64,000 nucleotides of DNA from Aestuariibacter sp. A3R04. GTDB taxonomy: Bacteria > Pseudomonadota > Gammaproteobacteria > Enterobacterales > Alteromonadaceae. Below are positions 48,889 to 56,657 of the stretch, piece after piece; the first letter of the stretch is position 1; the number at the start of each line of letters is the position of its first letter. The position numbers and the translations under genes were made by a program. A model generated the notes under the pieces. The model saw nothing but the letters and a program-made list of their open reading frames with translations, did not search any database and was not told where the DNA came from. Where the stretch lies: contig NZ_JAHKQR010000001.1 in the NCBI RefSeq assembly GCF_018860805.1, positions 531,158 to 595,157 of the forward strand. Direction: 5' to 3'.

Positions 48889-51762
48889 GTGAGAAGTTCA
48901 GTAATAGCAGCAATATTGCTATGTATCGCACCTTTGCACGACAAAGCTTTTGCAGATCAACGTGGGTGTGAAAATGCTTATGCAATACCATCACAGTCAG
49001 CGTCGAAAACCTTATCGGAGCTTGCCAGAATTAACCAGGTCTCCATTATCTTTGCGCCTGAAGATGTTGAGAAATTATTAACCAATCCTGTCAATGGAAT
49101 ATACTGTGGAAAAGAGGCGGTTGACCGGGCGATTAGCAAACTACCTCTGCTGTTTTTACAAATCGGCGATAACTGGATAATAAAACGCAGTGAAGAGGTA
49201 AAAAGTGAGTCTATAGAAGTAAAAAGTGAGCCTATAGAAATAACACAGAAATTTGACAGACAGAATGCCATTGAAGAAATAATCGTAAAAGATCGTTATA
49301 GCGATTACATGGGTGAATCAATGCGAGATAAATATTTATCTCAACAAACTCTGGAAATTATTTTGTCAGACAATATATCCGATTTTTCGTCTTTAAATAT
49401 CGGTGAGGCCATAGGGCGCGTAGCGGGTGTTTCAGTTCTCAGAGACCGAGGTGAAGCGCAGTTTCTGAGTGTCAATGGTTTGCCTTCAGAGTTTCATTTG
49501 TTGACTATCGATGATTTACCCATTGCAACCAATGAAAACGCTAGAAACTCCACTCAGTATGGCAACCGCTTTCATTATGATGTCTTCCCTGCGGAACTGG
49601 CTGCCTCTGTGGAGGTAAAAAAGACAAATTTAGCCACTGATATTCACGGCGGTATCGGTGGTAATGTTAACATCAAAACTTTTAGACCACTGCATAAGGA
49701 AGATTCAGTGTTTAGCGTTAACTCATCGCTTATTCATTCTGAATTGGCTGATGATTATGCAATGCAGCACTCCATAGGGTATACTTGGCTAAATGAAGAC
49801 AAGTCGTTTGGAATAAATATAGGTACCACGTTTAATGAACGGCATGTCAGGCAGGACCGACTCTTTTTGTTTAACTGGCAGAATCAGAATAGCAACTTAA
49901 ATCCGGACCATTTGTCGATTTACTTTGCATCAGGCATACGACCAACATTGGAGTCGGAGCAACGGAAACGCACGGGTATGAGTTTCGGTATTGATTGGGC
50001 ATTCGACGACAATCGCATACTGACCGCTCAGGCATTGATTTTCGATCGCATTATTGACTATCAAGAATTCTCATACAGTGCTGACTATTCAATTGACTCT
50101 TTGCTTACAAACTCATTGGAGTGGCAAGGCAATCGTTTGATGGCGGGAAACTCTTTAAACGGGTCCGTACAAGTCGCAAGCGAAAGTGCGAGTTTGTTGG
50201 ATAAAACAGAGTTAATTGATATCAGCTATCAATGGCATTTAAATAGCTGGAAAAATAAACTGAGATGGAATCAGTCTCAGGCCACAAGTACAACCCAAAA
50301 CCCAATCAGGCGAACCCGATTTAGAATTGATGAAGGCGTAGATTTCAACTTTAACTTACAGCAGGACAATGAAAATCTGCCTTCTATTCGCTACAACAAT
50401 ATTTCTCTTACTGATTCGTCGTTTTTTCCGGGTCGCAGGTTAGAGTGGAGGGATATTGCGTCCAATGACAAACGCGAACATATTACGTTCAGTAGCACCA
50501 ACGTGATGAATAGCGGGCATTTTGAATCACTCGTATTGGGTTTGGGGTATCACAATCATGTGCGAGACTACAGCAGAACAGATCGGATTTACAAAGCGCA
50601 ATTTTTTCAAAAGTTCTTTCCAGAGTCATACTTTAATCTAGTTGATGTCGATTTCCTGTCCTCTTCAGATGCTGAACTCCCTCGAAGATGGATAACTCCT
50701 GATGAGGAAAAAATCTGGACAGAAATCATTTCACAAAATGAATTGCCAGTTTCTTCAAACAACTCAGATCTGTTACACAGCTATAAAATTGCAGAAAATA
50801 CTTGGTCTGCACACGCCCAAGTTAATTTTGATGCCAAATCTTGGTGGGGCAATGCTGGAGTTCGTCTAGTATCGACTAACCAAAAAAATGAGGGATACTT
50901 TACTAACGAGAACCTGTTATCAACCAGCCCAAAGCCCATCGCGTTTGTTAATGATGACCTATATCTCTTGCCTTCCGCAAATCTGGCACTTGAATTAGGT
51001 GCACAATGGCAATTACGTGGCGCTGTTTCTCGCGCCATGAAAAGACCTGATGCGAAATATATCGCCCCAAGATTGACATTGAACTCTGGAGAGCAACTGG
51101 TTGCAACGGGAGGAAACCCCAATTTAAGGCCTGTTGAGAGTTGGCAGTTAGATTTTTCATTAGAACAGCATCGTGCAAATTCTAGTTTCTATGGCGGTAG
51201 CTTTTTTGTAAAACGGTTAAAAAATGTATTGCAAAGTGATGTGTCAAGGTTATTGCTGGGAGACAAGATCTATGATGTCACCAGCTATACTAACGGGGCC
51301 AAAGCCAATGTTTATGGATTGGTCTTATCTCTTCAAAAGCTTTTCTACTTCCCATCCCTGAACAATCGTTTGGGGGTTGAAGCAAACTATACTTACACTC
51401 ATTCGGAGGCCACCTATCGCTATCCGGATAAGTCCGTTGAAGATAGCCTCACAGGCGTCGCTCCTCGCACCTTCAACATTCACTTGTTTCATGAAACCAG
51501 TCACTATTCGACACATGTGAATTACAGTTGGACAGATAGAATAAAGCTCAACACACCAACCAAAAACGAGCTAGAGAAATTCCAGTCAGCATTTGGCATG
51601 TTAGACATACGGGTAAACTATAAGCTGACCCAAAATAGTCAGTTGTATTTAGAAGTAAATAATGTGTTAGACAATGCCGAAACTGAGATTGTTTTGGAAC
51701 AGCAGCTATCAAGATATTCTTATTACGGCAGAAACCTGACATTGGGTATTTCATTGCATTAA
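48889..51762 (+). CDS. TonB-dependent transducer receptor with STN domain (FecA-like)
   Basis: 957 residues from a GTG at 48889, six bases after the FecR stop. A signal peptide is followed by an STN signalling domain (about 25-105: YAIPSQSASKTLSELARI, IFAPEDVEKLL), a linker with a duplicated 7-residue unit, the plug (NIGEAIGRVAGVSVLRDRGEAQFLSVNG) and the beta-barrel. The C-terminus ends in His rather than the usual aromatic residue, unusual for barrel assembly. The STN domain identifies it as the sensor of the sigma/FecR pair upstream. Confidence 0.92.
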   Translation: MRSSVIAAILLCIAPLHDKAFADQRGCENAYAIPSQSASKTLSELARINQVSIIFAPEDVEKLLTNPVNGIYCGKEAVDRAISKLPLLFLQIGDNWIIKRSEEVKSESIEVKSEPIEITQKFDRQNAIEEIIVKDRYSDYMGESMRDKYLSQQTLEIILSDNISDFSSLNIGEAIGRVAGVSVLRDRGEAQFLSVNGLPSEFHLLTIDDLPIATNENARNSTQYGNRFHYDVFPAELAASVEVKKTNLATDIHGGIGGNVNIKTFRPLHKEDSVFSVNSSLIHSELADDYAMQHSIGYTWLNEDKSFGINIGTTFNERHVRQDRLFLFNWQNQNSNLNPDHLSIYFASGIRPTLESEQRKRTGMSFGIDWAFDDNRILTAQALIFDRIIDYQEFSYSADYSIDSLLTNSLEWQGNRLMAGNSLNGSVQVASESASLLDKTELIDISYQWHLNSWKNKLRWNQSQATSTTQNPIRRTRFRIDEGVDFNFNLQQDNENLPSIRYNNISLTDSSFFPGRRLEWRDIASNDKREHITFSSTNVMNSGHFESLVLGLGYHNHVRDYSRTDRIYKAQFFQKFFPESYFNLVDVDFLSSSDAELPRRWITPDEEKIWTEIISQNELPVSSNNSDLLHSYKIAENTWSAHAQVNFDAKSWWGNAGVRLVSTNQKNEGYFTNENLLSTSPKPIAFVNDDLYLLPSANLALELGAQWQLRGAVSRAMKRPDAKYIAPRLTLNSGEQLVATGGNPNLRPVESWQLDFSLEQHRANSSFYGGSFFVKRLKNVLQSDVSRLLLGDKIYDVTSYTNGAKANVYGLVLSLQKLFYFPSLNNRLGVEANYTYTHSEATYRYPDKSVEDSLTGVAPRTFNIHLFHETSHYSTHVNYSWTDRIKLNTPTKNELEKFQSAFGMLDIRVNYKLTQNSQLYLEVNNVLDNAETEIVLEQQLSRYSYYGRNLTLGISLH
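49198..49239 (+). repeat. 21-bp tandem duplication in receptor linker
   Basis: Two 21-base units (49198-49218 and 49219-49239) differ at one position and encode VKSESIE and VKSEPIE between the STN and plug domains. It lengthens the linker in frame and appears recent. Confidence 0.85.
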
Positions 51763-51893
51763 GATTATTTCACTATCAAAAAAACAGTCCAATAATACGC
51801 CAATACCCTGAAGAATCCGCGCTTAATAAAAACTCCGGTTACAAATCCAAGTGTTTAGGTTAGTCATCAACATTTTACAATTTTTGTGTGCGT

Positions 51894-52302
51894 GCTTTCA
51901 GATATTCAATTTTGATGGCCATTTTGTTTTTGCGGGGATGTTTTTTCAGGGCCCGGACTTTACCGGGGCGTTCGGCAATAAGCCATTCTGCATTCGTATC
52001 TTTAAGCTCTTCCCGCTTCTCTGCGCCCTAATAATCAGCATCGCCAGAGATGAATTCCTCGTCGCCGTTGCAACAGGTTTTTCAACTGATTCAGGTCATG
52101 TTCGTTGGCGGCAGTGGTTACAAGCGTATGCGTCAGGCCACTTTGGGCATCTACTCCGATATGGGCTTTCATACCAAAATGCCATTCATTGCCTTTCTTT
52201 GTCTGATGCATATCCGGGTCACGCTCATTCTTTTTATTTTTAGTAGAACTTGGCGCTTCAATAGTCGTGGCATCCACCAGTGTTCCCTGCGTCATCATCA
52301 CA
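51894..52302 (-). mobile_element. Truncated 409-bp slice of the IS5-family element (copy 2)
   Basis: The segment matches 40279-40687 of copy 1, inverted, with equal length and only a few substitutions. It encodes the middle of the transposase (from [17 protein letters not shown]) including the same frameshift. Both ends of the element are missing, so this is a fossil or recombined fragment, not a separate active IS. Confidence 0.9.
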
Positions 52303-52686
52303 GGAAAGCTGCGCCGGTGTTTGAGGCGTTATATTTTTGGAGGTCATAGTATGTTCGGTTAGTTGACCAGTATATTTAGCTGGCTAGTTAATTTATTGGG
52401 GGAAAGTCCCTGACCCAGTTAAAGAAAAAATCATCGATATGATCGTCGAAACCTTCGAGGCCATGTTTAGGGAGTTTTTCCGCTCAAAGAAAAAAGCTCA
52501 GGAGGCTGCTAGTGAGTAATTTTAAAGATTTTGTGAAGTTCAGATCTGGGCACAAAGCAATTAGCCCTTCTTCATCTCAAAGCTTAACCACGCAAATAAG
52601 TGGATCTTTAGCTACTACGACAGTGCTGCCAGATATCGCATGCAGCACTTTGCTGTAGACGCGTCAATTAATATGCCTTAGCAGTT
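52303..52686. other. Scrambled region with short reading-frame fragments
   Basis: No complete gene. A frame from about 52439 encodes an Arg/Lys-rich 26-residue tail (MIVETFEAMFREFFRSKKK) ending at 52519, and a GTG at 52511 opens a 49-codon frame (MSNFKDFVKFRSGHKAIS) ending near 52659. Both look like relics of genes cut by rearrangement next to the IS fragment. Confidence 0.35.
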
Positions 52687-53649
52687 TTATAATACAGAGA
52701 GAATGGCGTTTTGCGCAGACTCTCTATATTCACGACCAATTCTAGGTGTATATGAAGGGTGGGGTGCTGATATTACCGTTGTTTTGAAATCGTCTTTTTG
52801 CAGGGTACCTACTGAAAAACTGAATGTTACTTTACCTCTCACTTCGTGATCTTGTATGTCCGTTAAGTTTGATGAGTGTAGCAGCCAATTCTTTGATGAT
52901 GGGCTGTTAAAGCTTTTAGGAACAAGAACAACCTTTGGCTTAAAGTACTCGATTATCTGATTGTTCAGTTCGCAAGAAAATTGAATGGCTCTGTCTAAAA
53001 GCGCTTTATCGTATTTAGCCAACTGAGAAGTGAAGCTTTTAAAATCCTTACTTCCCCACAGTACTATGTTAGCCATGAGCGTTTTGTGTTCGCCAAACTG
53101 CTTATTGAATATCTCAGAGTAGAATTGCCACTTGTTATTTGGGTTGTTAATTGGATCCCACAATGGGGCGTTCACACCATCGCTATTTTCGTATGCTTCG
53201 CTGAAGTTATCGTTCATCGCCTGTTGCACAAAACCCTCATAGTGGGAAGGGGAGGAAGGAGTCAAAATGGCGTCGAGCGATTCAGGAACATTTGGGTTTG
53301 AGCCTAACCAAATTACATCAACTGATTCGGTTTTGAGCTTACTTAATACTTTCGCTGTCTCTATTTCTCCAAAGATAGAGCCTCTAAACGGTATCGAATA
53401 AGAGCCTGTACCTCGCTTGAGTGCTTCATTGTCCTGGTTTTTTACAAAGTCAGAAATACTATTGTTTATTATTTCAAATATATTCAACGTCACGTCTCTA
53501 TGGTTTGCTTGCGTAGTCTCTACTGAGCGTCTTTTTAGCTTCTTCGCAAGGTTTTTATGAAGTAAAGATGCGGTAATGCTTATCAAGCTTCCAAGTGCAT
53601 TGACTCGGTATAAGGTTAAACTTGTCACATACCAAGGTTTGAAACTCAA
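52687..53649 (-). CDS. Hypothetical protein, possible uracil-DNA-glycosylase fold
   Basis: Up to 320 residues from the ATG at 53649; this start overlaps the upstream gene by 95 bases, so a later GTG near 53492 is plausible. VIWLGSNPN (about residue 112) and SAPHPSY (about 296) occupy positions like the GxNP and HPS motifs of the uracil-DNA glycosylase superfamily. These are only two short motifs, so the assignment is tentative. It is A/T-rich and lies in the island near its right end. Confidence 0.5.
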   Translation of the reverse strand: MSFKPWYVTSLTLYRVNALGSLISITASLLHKNLAKKLKRRSVETTQANHRDVTLNIFEIINNSISDFVKNQDNEALKRGTGSYSIPFRGSIFGEIETAKVLSKLKTESVDVIWLGSNPNVPESLDAILTPSSPSHYEGFVQQAMNDNFSEAYENSDGVNAPLWDPINNPNNKWQFYSEIFNKQFGEHKTLMANIVLWGSKDFKSFTSQLAKYDKALLDRAIQFSCELNNQIIEYFKPKVVLVPKSFNSPSSKNWLLHSSNLTDIQDHEVRGKVTFSFSVGTLQKDDFKTTVISAPHPSYTPRIGREYRESAQNAILSVL

Positions 53650-53926
53650 TGCTCTCTACGACTTTTCTGTCTGCATATATCTTAAAAAATTTTGAGTTTC
53701 CAGAGTAAATCACTCTGCCTCTGCTGATTTCTTGATATTCAACAGCAAGGAGCTCAGGAAAACACGGAAGGTAAATTCTATGCTCTTCCCACTCCATTTG
53801 ATGGCTAAAGTCACAGTCATAAAGTGAAAGGCTATCCGGTTTTGCTCTATTCAAAGGCATTGCTTTTGCAATTACCGTCGACTTGTAGACCCAAAAAATA
53901 CCAATATGAGGCAGCTTAGTTTTCAT
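53555..53926 (-). CDS. Hypothetical protein upstream of the UDG-like gene
   Basis: 123 residues from the ATG at 53926 (MKTKLPHIGIFWVYKS); an ATG at 53959 would add 11 residues. No domain recognised. A mixed beta pattern with several Cys and Trp suggests a small soluble domain. The 3' end overlaps the start of the downstream gene, implying a two-gene operon. Confidence 0.55.
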   Translation of the reverse strand: MKTKLPHIGIFWVYKSTVIAKAMPLNRAKPDSLSLYDCDFSHQMEWEEHRIYLPCFPELLAVEYQEISRGRVIYSGNSKFFKIYADRKVVESIEFQTLVCDKFNLIPSQCTWKLDKHYRIFTS

Positions 53927-54059
53927 CTTGTATATCTCCAACATGTTGACGTCACCCAACAGTCTTGGCAGAGATCTACAACCCTTTAATTATTTTGAAT
54001 TTGCTGCTGAAGTGAGCGCTATTTGTCCACTTCCCTTAAACTGAGACAGACTTAATTGC

Positions 54060-54077
54060 ATTGAAAATCCGCGTGTC
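54060..54077. repeat. Island right-end repeat of tRNA-Phe sequence
   Basis: ATTGAAAATCCGCGTGTC is identical to the anticodon arm and variable region of tRNA-Phe (33578-33595). The following 50 bases retain only patchy likeness to the T-arm and CCA end (for example AATCCCG and GGCATCA), so this is not a working tRNA. Confidence 0.75.
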
Positions 54078-54130
54078 CCTGTGGCTGCGCCGCGCGTTAC
54101 AATCCCGGGTCGAGGCATCATTTCTCAGGA

Positions 54131-54158
54131 AGCCCTGCTGAAAATGCGGGGCTTTTTT
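54131..54158 (+). terminator. Copy of the tRNA-Phe terminator at the island right end
   Basis: AGCCCTGC/TGCGGGGCT form a stem with a short A-rich loop followed by six T. It differs from the tRNA terminator at 33633 by one missing base. Confidence 0.8.
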
Positions 54159-54269
54159 GATTTCTGGTGCCGCTACAATCATTTTCAAATACTAAACGCA
54201 TTTATCGACAGTTGTAGGCATTGCTCGGCGTCGTGTGCTTTTAAACGATTCATCGTTGTGAAGCTTGCT

Positions 54270-55013
54270 TTAATCAGCCATCAGTTGTTTTATCCTGGGA
54301 GCCATCACTTCCGCCCAAACTTCATAGCCCTGTTGATTTGGGTGAAGCAAGTCTGGCATCAACCGGGCTTTTACCTGGCCTTTATCATCTAAAAAGATCT
54401 GATTGATATTTAAATAATAGATATGTTTTCCATCATCTAATTGAGAAATTAACTTGTTGATATGATCATTGCGTTTACGCATATCATTAAATGGAGACAG
54501 GTTTCGGGGAAAAATGCCAAGCAAAAGCACTTTTGATTCAGGCATACGGCTGCGAATTTCAGAGACGATTTTTTTTATTCCCTCGGCTGTGTGTTCTGCC
54601 GGATCCATTCTGTGGCCAGTGTTATTGGTGCCTATCATCAAGACGGTTAATTTCGGTGATAAATTATCAAACGCGCCATTTTCAATCCGCCAAAGCACAT
54701 GTTCTGTTCTGTCACCACTAAAGCCTAGGTTGAATGCCTTACTGTTTTTAAAGTATTTGTTCCACACGGGTAAACCACCATTTTCCCAGCCATGGGTGAT
54801 GGAGTCTCCTAACATAAGTAGTTCGACATCTGAATTTTTTGCGGCTTCGAGTTTTTCCTGATGCCTTGGTTTCCACCATTGCACTGCCCAGTCAGCTGTT
54901 TGTTCCACTGGTGTGAGGCTATAAATTGGTTGTACTCCCGTTTCGTCATGTGAAAAGACTGAAGATGAAAAAGCAAAGCCAGATAAAAGCATGAGTTTTA
55001 AGATTGATTTCAT
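54270..55013 (-). CDS. Exported SGNH/GDSL-family hydrolase
   Basis: 247 residues with a signal peptide (cleavage near SVFSHD, about residue 22). The four SGNH blocks are present: GDSITHGW (Ser about 71), GFSGD (Gly), IGTNN (Asn) and DLLHPNQQGY (Asp/His). The closest well-known relatives are platelet-activating-factor acetylhydrolase-like esterases. Likely a periplasmic or secreted esterase or carbohydrate deacetylase; substrate unknown. Confidence 0.9.
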   Translation of the reverse strand: MKSILKLMLLSGFAFSSSVFSHDETGVQPIYSLTPVEQTADWAVQWWKPRHQEKLEAAKNSDVELLMLGDSITHGWENGGLPVWNKYFKNSKAFNLGFSGDRTEHVLWRIENGAFDNLSPKLTVLMIGTNNTGHRMDPAEHTAEGIKKIVSEIRSRMPESKVLLLGIFPRNLSPFNDMRKRNDHINKLISQLDDGKHIYYLNINQIFLDDKGQVKARLMPDLLHPNQQGYEVWAEVMAPRIKQLMAD

Positions 55014-55541
55014 ATGATTATCAATTTGTTAAAAAATTGTGTTAAACGTAACGCGAGTATTCCTTGCTCTGTAAGTTAACGCAAGTTGTAACATGTCACA
55101 AATAGAGTGAATTTTCTGCCCGCAAAAAAACAATCGCTTCCGTCAAGCCTTGCAAGACTCTGTCTGTCAGTGGGGCGCATAGGCACACACTTGCCCCCAT
55201 AAATTTGTGTTTTACAACGCGACTCATGGGTTGGTTGAGTTTGTGGAAGAAGCACTGTGTGTGTTTATTACTCATCACCAGTTTTACAATACTGAGAATG
55301 ATGTTCAAACTCACCTTGTACTATTGGAATAGGCCCGTGTGTGATTTAAGTTCTGTGTTAATACGGCAAAATCAAAATGTTGTTGCGGGGTAGGCTGTTA
55401 AATAGCTGACTGGATGTACGGCATCACGCTGCTAATTCGCCCTCGCTTAATAAGCGTTGTCAACGGGTTTCTAAGATAGTCGATAGACGCAACAGCTTGA
55501 CTCTATTACAATCAGCAGCCTGTCTGAGGTCGGTCAAGTAA
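55014..55541. other. Intergenic region between SGNH hydrolase and diguanylate cyclase
   Basis: About 530 bases between divergent genes. Short ORFs here lack ribosome-binding sites and family features, and I support none. It must hold both promoters; no individual site is clear enough to call. Confidence 0.5.
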
Positions 55542-56588
55542 ATGAAAATATTACGCTTTTGGTATAAAGAATTTCCACAGTTTCCGATAACGCATCGCGA
55601 TTACTGGCGTGTGGTATTAGTATTTCATTGTCTGCTTATTGCCAGTGTAGTGCCTCTAATACTCTGTGTTATCAATGTACTATTTTTCAGTAGCTATGAC
55701 TTGGCGCTGTTCGATGCTGCTATCAGTGGGATTAGTTTTCTCGCTTATATGTGGTTTCGCAGTACGGGAAACGTCATAGTTGCCTCCATCTGCATCGCTG
55801 TGACAGTTACCGTGGCCATATGTCTATTCGTTTACCTCACGAAGGGATATTCTCATTCTGTGGTATGGATGTTGGTTATTCCGCCTATCACCTATTTCCT
55901 TGTAGGTAGAAGATGGGGAACCGTTTACAGTGGGCTTGCCTTTATGTTCTGTGCTTACATTGTTTATCAGCAGGTTGGTGTAGATTTTCCTAAGCCTCAG
56001 GGAATGGGGGCATTTTTAAACGTGGTGGAAGCTTGCACGGTCATTGTTTTACTGTTTCGGTTCTATGAAAAAACGCGCTCACAAGCTTATTTGCAATTAC
56101 AAGAGCGTAACACTTTAGTGACGGAGCTTGCGCAAACAGATCGTCTTACAGGCCTGTATAACCGCGAAAAATTTGATTGTGAGCTCAAGCAAGGTCAGCA
56201 TTCAGCGTTGTGTCTATTGCTTGTGGATGTCGATCACTTTAAAAAGATTAACGATACTTATGGACACCTCAAAGGTGATGAAGTACTTAAAAGTATGGCC
56301 CGAATCTTACAGGCGCAAGTGAGAAGCGGCGATGTCGTCGCTCGTTGGGGCGGCGAAGAGTTTGCGATTTTACTGCAAGACACCACCCAGGAACACGCTT
56401 TCGCGCTAGCTGAGCGCATTCGAGAAACTATCTGTTCCACCAAAATAGCTGGCCTTTCAATAAGCGTAAGTGCTGGCCTTGCCGTGTCGAACACGTCTGT
56501 GTATGAGCCAGATAAGCTGTTGAGAAGGGCAGATAAAGCGTTGTATCAGGCAAAATCCGGCGGCAGAAATCGCGTGGTGGCGGCGTAA
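55542..56588 (+). CDS. Membrane diguanylate cyclase (GGDEF)
   Basis: 348 residues. Five or six transmembrane helices occupy about residues 20-180, followed by a short coiled coil and a GGDEF domain (about 195-345). The active site is RWGGEEF (near 268-274), and RSGD lies five residues before it, an intact RxxD product-inhibition site. It makes cyclic di-GMP from two GTP. No EAL domain. Such an enzyme could feed the c-di-GMP-binding N-terminal domain expected in MshE, but this is inference. Confidence 0.95.
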   Translation: MKILRFWYKEFPQFPITHRDYWRVVLVFHCLLIASVVPLILCVINVLFFSSYDLALFDAAISGISFLAYMWFRSTGNVIVASICIAVTVTVAICLFVYLTKGYSHSVVWMLVIPPITYFLVGRRWGTVYSGLAFMFCAYIVYQQVGVDFPKPQGMGAFLNVVEACTVIVLLFRFYEKTRSQAYLQLQERNTLVTELAQTDRLTGLYNREKFDCELKQGQHSALCLLLVDVDHFKKINDTYGHLKGDEVLKSMARILQAQVRSGDVVARWGGEEFAILLQDTTQEHAFALAERIRETICSTKIAGLSISVSAGLAVSNTSVYEPDKLLRRADKALYQAKSGGRNRVVAA

Positions 56589-56616
56589 ACGAAGTTAGGT
56601 CTTTACCCAAGTGCCT

Positions 56617-56638
56617 CAGAGGCGGTTTCCCGCCTCTG
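56617..56638. terminator. Inverted repeat between convergent genes
   Basis: A perfect 9-bp stem CAGAGGCGG/CCGCCTCTG with a TTTC loop lies between the convergent diguanylate cyclase and lipoprotein genes. No long T-run, but position and strength suggest a shared terminator. Confidence 0.65.
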
Positions 56639-56657
56639 TATGGTATTGATATGCAGT

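Noticed and set aside
54060-54125. A second functional tRNA-Phe gene
   Set aside because: Only the anticodon-arm segment matches; the acceptor and D-arm are absent and the T-arm is scrambled, so no cloverleaf forms.
55096-55393. Small genes upstream of the diguanylate cyclase
   Set aside because: Overlapping frames on both strands, no ribosome-binding sites and no recognisable domains.
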